Notes: generated from the sequence alone by a model not told the origin. DNA of 64,000 nt from Geosiphon pyriformis (GCA_016748015.1 JAAOMT010000664.1:2023799-2087798), one strand, 5' to 3'; shown: positions 36,339-48,579, numbered from the stretch's first letter. Translations and numbers: made by a program.

Positions 36339-39300
36339 CTATGCAGCTATGTGAACTGAAACTGAGTCACTTACACCTGAAAAAAATAAACAAAACTTTC
36401 AAAAACCAAAACAAACACTAAAGGCATCAGTAATGCCAAGCAATTTGACCACCCAAGCCAATAATCCTAAGGCCAAACCAGAAACTGAGATGAGAACTGA
36501 GCTATCAAGTGAAATCAACTCATATTTTTCCATATAAGCACAATGTTTAGCATGAACTGACCAGATATCATTTCTAAAAGCAAGGCTAAGAGAGTGCTCA
36601 AATTTAACAATCTCCAAGCCAGCAACTTTGGGGTCATGAAAGACAGCAACCACCTTATAAAACCAACCATTAAAAACAAAATCCTTATAAAGAGCCATGG
36701 ACAAAGATAAGTCAGAAGTACAAGATGACAAAAATTGCAATATGTCCAAAGAAGAATGAGTGAGACCAGAAACTGCCTTCCAGGAATCCACATGAGATTC
36801 CAGCAACTGATGTCGAACAAAATCATCAATTCTACAAGAAAACACATGATCTGATGCCTCTACATTACCACAATATAAGCACAATACACTTGGGTATAGT
36901 CTATTATAAAGATGCTTCTGAACAGCAACTGGCAGCTGGTGGTGCAAAGCTTTCATAAAATAAGTATGTGTATTAGTTGAGGGTCTGCTGGTAAAACCAG
37001 CAGCCATGTGCAAGTTAGGATGTCATACCAAAGACAAACAGAACCAATCAACCTCAGAAAGCAAACTGCTTGCCAAAAACTTGGAATTAGAGCCAACCTC
37101 TCAGCACACACAACAAACTGAGCAATAAATATCATGAACAAAATATCTGGAATTGCCAGAAACAACACTACCATCAGCCAACATAAAGTGTTCATCCAAG
37201 TGAGGAGGAAGATATTAATTAGAGAGAAAAGCATTACTGGCTATTATGTCTATATGCTCATTTCTTAAAACACCAAAATGACTTTTAACTTTATGCCAAC
37301 TGACTCTTAAATTCTTACTGTGAATAACATTGACAATATAACAATGTTCAATCTAACACTGATTACGAAAGTCAGAACACGTCAGACCCAATTCTGACCT
37401 ACAAGCATCCAGAGCAGATTGACTATCTGAGAACAATTTAACAAAGCTTAGTGAGAGGACACACTCCAGGACTAGTGCAATAGCCTGCAATTCCACTAAA
37501 GTTGATAACATCAAACCTGATACACCAATACCCAAACTCACATCAATGTCTTTGAAAAAAGTGGCAGTACTAGCTTTACATTCGACTGTGTCCAAATTAC
37601 TAAGGGACCTATCAGTGTACACCAACAAACTGTCAATATGAACTTGTGAGAGACAATCACAGATAGAAGCAAAATCACAAGATTCAAGAATGTTCAAAGA
37701 ACCAACACTAATCAAAACTGAGGGATGAGTAAGAGAAAAACTTCTAACATTAAGAAACACAACAGAGAGCTTGAACTACTTAGGAACAGAGCCACAGAGG
37801 TCTAATCTCTTCCAATGCTTGAAAGTGTGCCAATCAAAGACAGAGCCATAACAATCACAAAGTTGATCCACAAAGACAATACCATACTGCTGGAGAGAAG
37901 GAGAGAACTGAAGAAATTGGAATTTGCCCAGAACATTTAACATAAGGACCCTACCACGAAACCGAAAGAAATTGGCCAAAGAGCCATCCAAGAACAAATT
38001 GCAATCAAGAAGAATGTGAATCATGCCCGCCAGAAAATTATTGGAAGCACTGACATGAATATGAATGGAAGAGCTCAATGGATAAACAGGATGCCAGCAC
38101 AGAACTTGCAAGTTATGGAATCTGTAAGAGAATAAATAACCCAGGATATCATCAGAGTTTGCAAAACTAATTAGAGAGGCCACCTTGTCTTCAGACTAGA
38201 CTTGAAAGAAAGTCTTTAAACCATAAAAGGAGAGGTAATAAATTGTATTATTAGGAAAATCAAGTGGCAAGCCAGATTTAAGCTTTAAGGCTTTTTAAAC
38301 CATAGCATCCCACTTGTTATACACACCAACAGAAACAAAACTGAATTGTGTCTTGTAACTGACTATAAGATGGAGAACTGCTAAAACTAAATACAAAAGC
38401 TGCTTATCCAAGATAGCCTTTTTTAGAACCAAATTGGTGAAAAAACAAACATCCGAATTTGTTTTAGCCATACTAGGCTTTGAGAGACTCTCAATTGAGA
38501 GGAAAATACCTAAATACCAATGAGAATCACCCTTTTTTGCAATAGAGATCAGTAATCCACTAATGAAAAGAGAAGGATCATTGGTCCTGCTATTGATGGG
38601 AATTGCCACTGTCTTGTCATTATTAATAGAAATGTTATTGATTTGAAAAAATTCACCAGCAACATTAAGAATGTGTTGGGTAGCCTTCTGACTGCTACCA
38701 ACCCAAATTGTATCATCAATAAAGACATCAGCAGCAAAAAAAGAAGAAAGCCCAGCCTGAGACTTAGCATAACCACTTTTGGAAATAAAATGAGAATTCA
38801 ATTTATACCCATATATACTCTCCTAATGCTTGACTTCACACAATAAAAGGTCATAAAATATGCACCACAGAAGAGAAGAAAACATTTCTTCTTGGTTTAG
38901 ACTATTATGCACATGATAACCACCTGTCAAACCAAAATCTGTCATAATCCTGTTGGTGCAATCTCTATGAATACCACCAAAGAAACGAATGAACTTGCTG
39001 CACATTTTGATCCTAACCAAACTTTTCTCAAGATGTTTCCAGTCAACTGAATTGTATGTCTTTTACATATCTTGCAAAACCAGCCAAAGCTCTCAGTCCT
39101 TTTCCAAAGCATCCTCAATAACCAAACCAATAGCAAAAATGGGAGACTGAGTTAACATACCCTTCAAAACTGAAAAATTGTCCCCATAAAAAACATCAAA
39201 AGTGCTGTAAGCCAAAGAAATCCTGTTAGATAGTATCTTAGAAAGAATTTTACAAGCTGTCTTGATTAAAGCAATAGAATGAATATTTGTTAGAACACCC

Positions 39301-41009
39301 TCCCACTCATATGGTTTGGGAATTATTAATACCCAAGCTTCCTTCCAAGAACTGAACACAGATTCATTAGACAAACAGGAATTTAAAAACACCAAAAGCA
39401 TATCCAAAACTGACTTATCACAATGTTTTCAAAGCTCATTCAACACACCTAAGAGACCAATAGCTTTGCCATTAGGTAAATCAGAAACTACATTAGCCAA
39501 CTCATCAAATTCAATCAAAACTTCAGAAAAAGTCTCATTAAAAACATACTCCAATGGTCAATATTGGCAGTGCTATTCACTAGAAATATCATCCACCACT
39601 TCGCACTTCCTAGTCCAACTTTCCATAATCACATTCATCTTAGCCTTAACCAAATCAGGTTCCAAAATCAGATTGTTATTAACCACCAGATGATTAAGTG
39701 CCACTTTGTGAAAGGAACATTCCAGCACACTCCTGATTGTATGACTCTTATTAATCTCAAAGCTTTTCATCCTTCTATCTATAGCTGATCTGATGTTTGC
39801 CTTCTTAGCCCTTAGAGATTCAGCAAGCTTGGCGGCATGATAAAACTTTCTAGCACCAAAGAGAGCAGAACGGACATGATCAAATCCAGTGCCAGAGTTT
39901 ACAATATCCTGAATAACTGAAGCCTTAACATTGTCCAAAAAAATTCAGTATTTCATAAGAGAATCAAAATCCACAATAATTTTTTCACGAGAGACCCTAA
40001 CAATCTTAGAAACCAAAAGCTCTAACCTGTGAAACCTCGAAGATTTTTTGGTAAAAACATTATCAAAGCCTTTGAACCACTTCTTCTTAAACACCTTATT
40101 AACTGACAGAATCATTATTTTGCAAATGGCATTTCATATTGCATTCAGGTGTAAAAATCTTACAGAGGTAGTAAACACATTTGAGAACATTGCAGCATTG
40201 GCTGATGTAGCACCTTTGAAATTGTTCTATTTATTCTCATCAGCATCTTTGAATTCAAACTTCTACTGATCCTTATTTACTTGCTTTTCAAGAGAATTCA
40301 ACTGCTCGTCCAAAAATCCACCCAAACTCACAGACATAAAAACAGCCTGATGGTCAGTATCAAAAAATTCACCAACATCAGACACTTCGCAATCCACCAC
40401 AGCATTGACCAAGTTCAAAAAAATGAACAAGAAATCAATAGTCTTAGCCATGCCCCAAGAGTTAGCCCATGTGGACTTTTTAACATAAGAACTTCCACCC
40501 AAAGAATTAACCAAACCAAGATCCAGACATTTTTTGAAACTAGTACTTCTTTGGAAGTCATTTTCATTGAAGTCACCACCTAAAACCACAAAAGAAGATT
40601 TATTGACCATTTTAGCTATCATAAAATTGATATCATTAGACTGAGAAAAACAAACAGCCAGGAATGCCCCAGCATAAAGCCCCAAAATTGACACAGAAAG
40701 TTTATTTTTGAATAACAGCTTGACTGAAAGAAGCCAACCAGACATCTCAGAAACCTTATTAACATGACAAGCTAGAGAAGTGTTCATAATAATCACAATT
40801 CTAACACCAAAAAAGCTCTTGTCCAACCCAAATGAAAAAACTCTGATATTATTGAACTTATCCCTAATCCAAAGCCTGTTGCTAAACCTCAGCTTAGTTT
40901 CTGTAATTATTGAAACCATATTTCCAGAATTCCTATGCCAATGGATAATGTTTTCTTGCTTGGCAGGGATATTGATACCATGAACATTACACGTCACAAA
41001 TTTTCACAT
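36339..41009 (-). pseudogene. LINE F ORF2: endonuclease-RT-RNase H, lightly broken
   Basis: ATG at 41009, followed at once by TGA in place of the Trp seen in other copies. Endonuclease (40263-40997): TETKLRF, LGLYAGAF, GGDFNEND and DTDHQAV all present. RT (about 38295-39940): LPNGKAIGLLG, IPKPYEWEG, TQSPIFAIG, and the catalytic box FIDD intact at 38711-38722. RNase H (37353-37760): VYTDRSLSNLD with Gly lost, VELQAIALVLE, SDSQ. Zinc cluster CLYCGNVEASDHVFSC and the C-terminal tail (36399-37013). It ends TAG 36339-36341. Stops are relatively few and many sit at Trp or Gln positions. Confidence 0.87.
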
Positions 41010-41017
41010 GAAGTCAC

Positions 41018-42403
41018 TCATTGGGGAGCAAAAAAAATTGATGAACCCAATCTCGAGCACAAACAATCCAATTTTTCCAAAACAGATTCAACTGACATCT
41101 CCAAAGCCACTATCTTGAATTCTAATCCACCCACTTTGATGATCAAAACTTTAGAACTACTTGAACTTAGGTCAACTACTGAACCAGCAACAACTGAAAA
41201 AAGGGGAGAAAGCAATACCATCATATTATCAAGAACTATATCCAAGTCTATATTAGCTATAACAGATGTAATAACAACTAGAAAAGAGACATGAAAACTG
41301 GATGCCAAAGGCACCAATTTCACAAAACTCAATTTTTTCAAAATACCCGAAACCTGGTTTGCTAAAAGCTCCAAAGAGCATTCCAGAGAAGCCAATCAAT
41401 CAACCAAACAAGAATCACCAAGGGAGTTAAAAACCAATGGGACAGGTTTTACACCTGAAGATAAGCTAACACTGGAATAATTTGATGAAACCATGCAAAA
41501 AAAAGAACTACTAGCCACCTGGGCCCAAGTTTTTTCTCCAAAAGAAACTGAACAAACAATTGGTGCTTCCTTTTTTATATATATGTTTGCCAAATGAACT
41601 CAATCCTAAGGAGTTACCAACTGCTTACCACAAGCACCAAAATTCTCACTCAATGAACACCTTGTAGAGATATGACCAAACTGTTTGCAATGAGCACAAT
41701 AAGCCAAAAAAAGGCCAGCCCAGCACAAATTCACACTCTTAAACACTAGAATAGAACCAATAGCAGCCAATTTGGATGCTTCATTGACAAAACACACAAT
41801 CGCACATCTATCATACACATATGAGCTGGAATAATGGCTGATAAAGCAGATCTTTCCACCATATGACTCCAACAAATTAGAAAGATTATGAGCTGTTGTG
41901 CCAACTGGAAGAGTATAAAGTATTGTCTGATAACAATCTCTTTTTACCCACAATTTCTTGTCATTCACTGCCAATACAACACAAACAGAATTTTTACTCA
42001 TGAGAACTGACTATTTAGAAGCAACCAAGCTAGCCACATCTGATGACTTAAATTTCACTAAAGCTTTTTGCCAAAGCCCAATCAGTTGCATCCTAATCAA
42101 AATTACTTAACCAAATTTAGAGAACACTGACTCATTTGCTGATCTGGAAAGATCCACTGGAATCTCCTTGACAATTACCTTCTGATTTGAATGGCTGTTT
42201 ACCTTCTTTAGGATCATTATTAACAATAATTTTCTCACAGATTGCCAATTCCTTTGCCTTTTTCATACTGAACTCAGATATAAATAAAGCTCTGATAATC
42301 TCTGGGAATTTTGAGGGAGTTAACGCTCTCCCAAAACCATCAATTCGATAGAAAATTTTTTTAATAGCAATTAACTTATCACTATTTGTTTTTCCAGATA
42401 TGG
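41018..42403 (-). pseudogene. LINE F ORF1, 3' half
   Basis: Continues ORF1 downstream of the gypsy insertion: KIFYRIDGFGRALTPSKFPE just after the junction, then the ILYTLPVGTTAHNLSNLL block (about 41900), zinc knuckle CAHCKQFGHISTRC (near 41650-41700), and a Ser/Val-rich C-terminus ending TGA at 41018-41020. Interrupted by stops near 41600 and 42100. ORF2 begins nine bases after the stop. Confidence 0.8.
42400..42403 (+). other. Target-site duplication ATGG (left)
   Basis: ATGG directly precedes the 5' LTR and is repeated directly after the 3' LTR at 52261-52264. The next base after the left copy belongs to the LTR. Ty3/gypsy integrases usually make 4-6 bp duplications, so 4 bp fits. Confidence 0.85.
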
Positions 42404-42589
42404 TATTACCAGTAGAATTTTAGCTATTAATTAGCATGAAATTACCCTTATAATTCCTATTATTAATTAGTATACATTATTATTAATTTGATTATCAAAT
42501 ATTATTACTCAATTAATAATCTGATTTGTACTTTAGAAATTAAGATGATCAAATTACACAATACCCTGAACCTTTTAACATAGTCAAAA

Positions 42590-42682
42590 TTCGCCGAAAT
42601 TAATGGAAATTGGCCGAAATAATCAATAGTTCAGTGAAATAACTTGTAAATTTGCCAAAATGTATCTTTAGTTCACCCAAAT
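42590..42682 (+). promoter_or_regulatory. 20-bp-phased motif array in LTR U3 (copy 2)
   Basis: Motifs TTCGCCGAAAT, TTGGCCGAAAT, TTCAGTGAAAT, TTTGCCAAAAT and TTCACCCAAAT start at about 42590, 42610, 42630, 42651 and 42672. The matching array in the 3' LTR starts at 51501, 51521, 51541, 51562 and 51583. The spacing of two helical turns puts all sites on one DNA face. It lies 50-140 bp upstream of the TATA box. Confidence 0.55.
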
Positions 42683-42732
42683 TGTAGCAAAAAGAAAAGT
42701 GCAAGTTCAAAGACTAGTACTACAACAAGTTG

Positions 42733-42740
42733 TATAAAAG
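42733..42740 (+). promoter_or_regulatory. TATA box of the 5' LTR
   Basis: TATAAAAG within TTGTATAAAAGAAG, conserved in the 3' LTR (51644-51651) and as TATAAAAA in copy 1 (about 3135). This is a strong core-promoter match; transcription would start roughly 25-35 bases downstream, defining the U3/R boundary. Confidence 0.65.
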
Positions 42741-43339
42741 AAGAGCTTCTCTTTTCAAGAAAATGTATCTTCTCATAGTATCTTACTTTAGATATCTTAA
42801 TTAAAACAAATCACCTTTTACAAAATCAAATAAAAATTAAATATTTGAAAACCAAATTCTAAATTATTACACTTGAAATTCCCTCAATACAACTAACGTT
42901 TTGAAATTGATTAGCTACCAATTTCAATAAACTGTTAATGACTCCAGGCCTGGATAGAAAACATTTTCATTGACAAAATTCTATTTCTTTTATGTTTCTT
43001 TTATTTTTCTTTTATTTTCTTATTACAATCATTAGGATAGTCTACAAATAAGATTCCTGTAGAAGAGTTGACTTTCACAGCAAAGTAACTACACATTTTA
43101 GTGAGCTTTCAGATGAGCAATTCCTGGGAAAGAGTTGATGTTTACTACAACATAACTACATAAAGTAACTGGCAAGGAATCAGTCATTCCACTTATAAGC
43201 CTAACAGTTCAAATTATAGGAGATAATTTGAAGATAAATTCAGTTACTGGAGGTCTAACTACTTCCTGGAAACGTGAATTCACAGCAAATCAACATTACC
43301 AACATTTAAGAAAAGAGACCAAAAATTTCCAGTAACATT

Positions 43340-43353
43340 TAGTGCTCTTCTAC
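43340..43353 (+). other. Candidate primer-binding site
   Basis: TAGTGCTCTTCTAC begins two bases after the 5' LTR. A PBS normally starts TGG, the complement of the tRNA CCA end; a single G-to-A change would give TAG. The primer tRNA cannot be named from the sequence. Confidence 0.35.
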
Positions 43354-43382
43354 AAAAATAACACAGCAATAACAAATTCAAA

Positions 43383-44900
43383 GTGGTGACCACACCAGAC
43401 ACAACAACTCTAGAGTATCATCAGTCAATTTATACCCACTGCAAGCAAAGATTCAACATTTCAGACGGAATTGAAGTTGTCAAAAAATCAGTATACCAAT
43501 ACATTGAAAACTGCATCAACAATTATCTTTTTGGAAACTACAACATTTCAGAAGTTAGAAGCAACCTCTACAATAATTTAGTGCACTATTCACAATTGAG
43601 AACAGAAGACCTAAACAGTGAAACACTTGCTATCTACTTTCAAGAACTTAATTTTAATATTATTGAGTATTGTGAAAAAAAATACCCAGTACAGCCCAAA
43701 TACTCTTTTAACTTTGAATCAGAAACAGAGACAAGCAACAAAGGCAAACAAAAAGTGAAACAATACTCAAAAACCACTTCAAACACTCCAATACTATCAA
43801 AGACAACTGCCAAACACTTGCAAACACCTGAACAAGAAACCAGTGTCAAATTACCACTTTCTATTACACCATTTCCAATTTCACTTGTTCAATCACAAAT
43901 ACCAAGTTCACCACTTAACCATTTCTCCAGACCAGAAGATTTTCAGTTATCTAGAAATCCTACTCAACAACAAGAACCAATATTAACAAATGCTAATATT
44001 ATTGATTACTTACAGGAAAACGAAAGTAATCATTCAAAAAGCTTGGAAAGTGAAGAAACTAAATCAGAACCAGAAGAAATCACAGGAAATAAAAAAGAAA
44101 TAACAACTGTTTACATTGCAAAAATTCCAGAATTCACTGATGAAGACAATGATACCAGTTCTCAAGAATGGCTTGACAAAGTTTAAAAAGCAGGAGATGC
44201 AAATGGTTGGATTGTAGTAAGAATGCTCAAAGCAATTCCCTACTTTTTTCAAGGAACAGCAGAAGAATAGTTTGAAAATTTAGAAGAACCATTTGAGAAC
44301 TGGCAAGCATTCAAAGATGCTTTTTTACAACAATTTACTAACAACAACACCTCTATCACTCTCCGCAATCACTTTCACAATATCAAACAAGAAACATTTA
44401 AAACTGTCATGACTTATCTTGAAAGATTCAACAAACTTCTTTGACGAATTCGATAATTAAAAACCAATGACTACTATTCTAATGCTCAGATTCTGGATCA
44501 GTTTATAGCAGAATTAAAAAACAAATTGATTAAAAAAGTCTGTCCACATGCACCAACAGACTTAGCAACTGCCATAAGACATGCAAAGAACTATGAAATA
44601 GCTATGGAAAAAGCAAACCACACCAAATTCATCAACCTAGCTATTAGAAAAACCAGTTCAGCAGCTGAAGAAAAAATAGACCAACTTACAAAGAAGATTG
44701 AAAGCTACTTCACAAACCAACAACAACAGCAACAACAACCACAAAAATATCAACCCCCACAATAATACAACCAAAACAATTTTGGATTACCATCCAACAA
44801 CCAACCTCAAAATTGTTATTATTGTGGAATTCCAGAACACTGGAAACGAGATTGTAGGAAATTACAAAGAGACCAACAAAACAGGAGTAATTAATATTAC
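43383..44900 (+). pseudogene. Gypsy gag with zinc knuckle, broken
   Basis: The open block 43383-44186 (267 codons) begins with GTG; no in-frame ATG exists between the preceding TAA and the first stop, so the start codon appears lost. After TAA at 44184-44186 the same frame continues with the Retrotrans_gag-type core (WIVVRMLKAIPYFFQGTAEE, then TAG where Trp is usual, and AFKDAFLQQFT), a Gln-rich linker, and a CX2CX4HX4C knuckle (CYYCGIPEHWKRDC) at 44814-44855. Gag forms the particle and packages RNA. The N-terminal 200 residues are Ser/Pro/Thr-rich and unlike known gag. Confidence 0.85.
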
Positions 44901-45374
44901 TCTTCACCACAACAATCTTATTACCAATCTCCACTACCAACCTATTATTTACCAAGACCACAAAATCAAAACAGTTACTATTAACCAGTTTCACAACCAA
45001 TGCAATAACAATATCAGCAATCTTTACCAATTCAGCCATATCAGACACCACCCACTTAACAATATCAAGTACCAGCAAGAAGATTGGTTTAACATAACCA
45101 ATTCACACCCCAAAATTAATTTCAGAATAACAACAACAGAATCAATCCAAATAACCAGTTGGTTCCCCGAAATTCTGGTTAGCAAAGACCCAATCACTAT
45201 TACACTCAACCCAGTTATCTTACAATATCAGAAGAATCGGATTTTCAACAACCTGCACTTTCTGAAGGTGAAGTTGCAGCACCAAAATCAAATCCTTCCA
45301 ACAATACCATCTCACCAGCTTAAATTGCCCAAAATGCCAACCTTTCAGATATCTTTCTATTCAAATTTGAAGCC

Positions 45375-45720
45375 AATGAATCACCATTCTTGCTTAATAA
45401 TGCAGCAACTAATGAACAAAAAGCTATTACTGCCATGTACACTAAAGCTACAGTAGAAGGAAAACCCATTCGACTAATTCTAAACAGTAGATCAGCTGGA
45501 AGTATTATCACTTACCAGTTAATACAACAGCTTCAAAGAACTGTTGACAGACCAGCCCAAACTGTAATTGTTACAGCAGATAATATGAAAAAGGCACCAG
45601 TAGAAGAAATTGATAATTTCCCATTCACCATTAATGAATTACCATTCCAGTCAAAGTTCTAGTCATGGATGCACCCCAATACCAAGCTCTGGTCAAAAAT
45701 GATTGGCTTCTTAAGACCAA
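45375..45720 (+). pseudogene. Gypsy aspartic protease, active site lost
   Basis: In the gag frame, 45390-45662 contains IRLILNSRSAGSIITYQLI, where retroviral-type proteases have Asp-Ser/Thr-Gly. Here both the Asp (now Asn) and the Gly (now Arg) are changed, each by one G-to-A. The downstream part (VLVMDAPQYQALVKNDWL) continues after a frame change at about 45650. The family cleaves Gag-Pol; this copy cannot. Confidence 0.75.
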
Positions 45721-45979
45721 TGCAAACTTAAATTAGGAAACTCAAGAACTAAAAATCTCATACCAAAGACAATACACTATAGTACTTGTTACTTGTGGTA
45801 CTTTTAACAAATGATCAGAAAAAGCCCCAGTATTTGAATTTGAAGAGGAGAAAAAAATGCCACTTACTGAAACCTATATGGCTCTTAGATCAACATTCAA
45901 TTGGGCTGAAGAAACAGAACAGGAGATTTTTGAAGAATCAAGAGGATAGAAAAAAGTTAGATATTCTACACCAGAACCA

Positions 45980-46560
45980 CGGAAACAACCATTCTATATT
46001 CTACTCAAATGCAAAGATTGCAACAAGAAACTTTTATCAATGAGAGCATATATTTCTCCAGAAGAGAAATATGAAACTCATACTTGTTACTTTTGCAAAG
46101 CATACCATAGAGAACGATTTGGATCTCCAAAAAGAAGTGGAAAATGGGACAACACATCTTGCCTTACATGTGGAAATATGTTACCAGAAGAATGCAACTG
46201 AATTGATGTTGCAATAAGAGGAGAAGTATGTGATCAAACCTGTCAATATGCTCTATCAATTTCGGAAAAAGTCAGAAGAGGAACACCATTTGATGCAGTA
46301 TACAACAGTACTCTTAATAAACTTTACTACTACCCTCATGATGCTGAAATGATTTTTGACTTAGCAATAGCATTAATTAATAGAGCCACCCAAGAAGATG
46401 TTCACCAAATAAAAGAAGCTGAATACATTGAGTATACTATGGAATTAGCTGGATTTGATTATGAAGATGAAGTAGAAACCTACCACCAAATTGCAAGCCA
46501 CACATATCTGACTCAAGAAGCTTAAATTTAACAATTAGAACAAATGAACATTTAATTGTG
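45980..46560 (+). pseudogene. Cys-rich segment of pol between protease and dUTPase
   Basis: In frame after the protease tail, about 190 residues contain pairs CKDC (from 46010), CYFC, CLTC and CDQTC, with further HTC and EEC residues, followed by a helical acidic region (YYYPHDAEMIFDLAIALIN, EYIEYTMELAGFDYEDE) and, after two stops, a short CKEYIMPC/WCSEC cluster (46556-46620). The paired cysteines suggest a zinc-binding module. I do not recognise it from standard gypsy pol. Stops at about 46201 (TGA) and 46525. Confidence 0.6.
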
Positions 46561-46711
46561 TAAAGAATACATCATGCCTTGTGATAACAAATGGTGTTCA
46601 GAATGCTATGCTCTTAGCATTTTCCTGTCAGAGGAAAATAATAAAAATGAAATCGAATTTGGAGTATCTGAACTGGTAGAAAAATACCAACCACCCCCAT
46701 CTATCTTCTTG

Positions 46712-47170
46712 AAAAGCAACCACCTCTACAACTTAAATATTTCAACAACCATGGCCAAGGAATCAGACCAGAAAAAGCACACAAAATTGATGCTGGATAT
46801 GACCTAAAATATTCAGGAAAAAATACTTTAGTTCTCCAACCAAAGTCCTTGACAAAAATCAATCTCAAAATTGCTCTTGAAATTCCACCTGGAGCAATGG
46901 TTTAAATTGCATCCAGATCATCATTGACAAGTAAAAAAATCAATGTTAAAAGAGAAGTTATAGATGCAGGATATACTGGAGACATTACTATCATGTTACA
47001 AAATGAAACAGACAAACCATTCAGGATTAAACATGCTGAGAAAATTGCCCAAGCAATTTACTTATCTCTAATCAACATTTCGAGGTTATAATCAGTTAAA
47101 AACAGAGAACAATTGGGAAAAAGTGAAAGAGGAACTCAAGGTTTTGGTTCAATTGGACGATTTACAGTTC
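46712..47170 (+). pseudogene. dUTPase domain in gypsy pol (two stops)
   Basis: All five signature motifs of trimeric dUTPase occur in order and in one frame: DAGYDL (46789-46806), SRSSL (46912-46926), VIDAGYTGDI (46957-46986), HAEKIAQA (47032-47055) and RGTQGFGSIG (47128-47157). Spacing matches the roughly 140-residue family. Stops are TAA at 46903-46905 (just before motif II) and TAA at 47089-47091. The enzyme hydrolyses dUTP to dUMP and PPi, limiting uracil in reverse transcripts; some retroviruses carry one. It shares its frame with the RT downstream, so it was made as part of Pol. The active-site Asp and Tyr of motif III are present. Confidence 0.88.
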
Positions 47171-47427
47171 CAGTAAACATAGCTCTCAATACATAGAATG
47201 AATCTCACCAGATTCTTCAACTTCCCCAACCAATTATCATTTCATCTTTTGGAGAACATCACAAAATTTACACTTGCTCAAAACCCACCACTACCCAACA
47301 AATCTTTGAATCCAATGAACAAATCTGTTTAAAGCATGAAATCTCAATTTCAAATGTTTATATTCCCAAAGGAATAAAAAAATTCCAAGTTATATTCTAC
47401 AATCGCAATAATTACCCCATTGTTTTA

Positions 47428-48570
47428 TTGAACAAACTAGATATTGGAATCATATACAGTAACATTTTTCAAAATGAAAACCCTCAAATTGTTTTTAATT
47501 TCATCGAAATTATAAGACATACACTACTTCCAAATCCAAATATCATTTCTACCACTGAAAACTACCACCTTTTGAAAAAAAAACTTTCTCAAATTAACAT
47601 GGGTCTCTTGGAACTCCAACAACAAAGACAATTGAAACAATTGATAGCTGAATTTGCAGATATATTTGCAAAAGACAACAATGACTTTGGAAAAACAGAT
47701 ATTGTTTAATACCAAATTCATACAGAAGATGCTCCATCAAAATGACAACAAGCCTATTGAGTTTCACCTGATAGCCACCAATTTATTAGAGAAGAGGTCC
47801 AAAGAATGCTCAATAATGGATTGATTCAACCATCAAGAAGTCCATGGGTTTCACCAATAGTTCTTGTTAAAAAGAAAAATGGAAAAATCAAATTCTGTAT
47901 TGATTATCAACAATTGAATAGTGTCACAATTGGAAATGCCTACCCTCACCCAAGAATTGATAACATGTTAGATGCTTTAGGAAAAGCCAAGTTTTTCTCA
48001 ACTTTAGACTTGGAAAGTGGATACTGGCAAGTCAAAATGGACCCAAAAGATAAACCCAAAACAGCATTCACCACTCAAAAAAGAAACTATAAATTCAATG
48101 TTATGTCTTTTGGACTCTGCAATGCACCAGCAACATTTTAGTGACTTATGGATGTTGTCTATGAAGGACTCTTATGGCAATTAGTAGTTGTCTACCTTGA
48201 CAACACTAATGTATACTCACCAAGCTTTGAAGCTCATCTTATCTACCTACGAGAAGTTTTTCAACAATTATGAAAAACAAAATTAAAGTTAAACATTGAG
48301 AAATGTCATTTTGGAAAAACAAGCTTGATCTTTCTTGGACACATAGTTAGTAAAGAGAGAGTCAAACCAAATCCAGGAACAATCAGTGCTGTCAAAAACT
48401 TTCAAACTCCCAAAAATACCACAAAATTATGAGGATTTGTAGGATTAGCCTTCTACTATCGGAAATTCATAAAGGAATTCTCAGAAATTGCCAAACCACT
48501 CAATTATCTTACCAACAAAAATGTGCCATACAAATGAACAGAAGAACAACAAAAAGCTTTTGAAATCCTC
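47428..48570 (+). pseudogene. Gypsy reverse transcriptase, YLDD changed to YLDN
   Basis: The same frame as the dUTPase carries the approach region (LQQQRQLKQLIAEFADIFAK), then SRSPWVSPIVLVKKKNGK, FCIDYQQLNSVT, STLDLESGYWQV, FGLCNAPATF and FLGHIVS, the ordered blocks of Ty3/gypsy RT. The catalytic box reads YLDN at 48193-48204: the second Asp is Asn by G-to-A. Stops include TAG and TGA at 48139-48144, TGA at about 48271, 48430 and 48535; most fall where the family has Gln, Arg or Trp. Inactive. Confidence 0.9.
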
Positions 48571-48579
48571 AAAACAAGA

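Larger units (their letters stand above)
42404..43337 (+). repeat. 5' LTR of gypsy copy 2
   Basis: Begins TATTACCAG (a one-transition variant of TGTTACCAG) and ends CCAGTAACA. It is 934 bp, about 35 bp shorter than the 3' LTR, chiefly because an ACTTATTATTTAATCAAATT segment near the start is absent. It contains the phased motif array and a TATA box. In the first about 93 bases it differs from the 3' LTR at three sites, all transitions. Confidence 0.92.

Noticed and set aside
43383-44186. Independent host gene of 267 codons
   Set aside because: It lies just inside the 5' LTR, its frame continues into the gag core and zinc knuckle, and there is no ATG; it is gag N-terminus.
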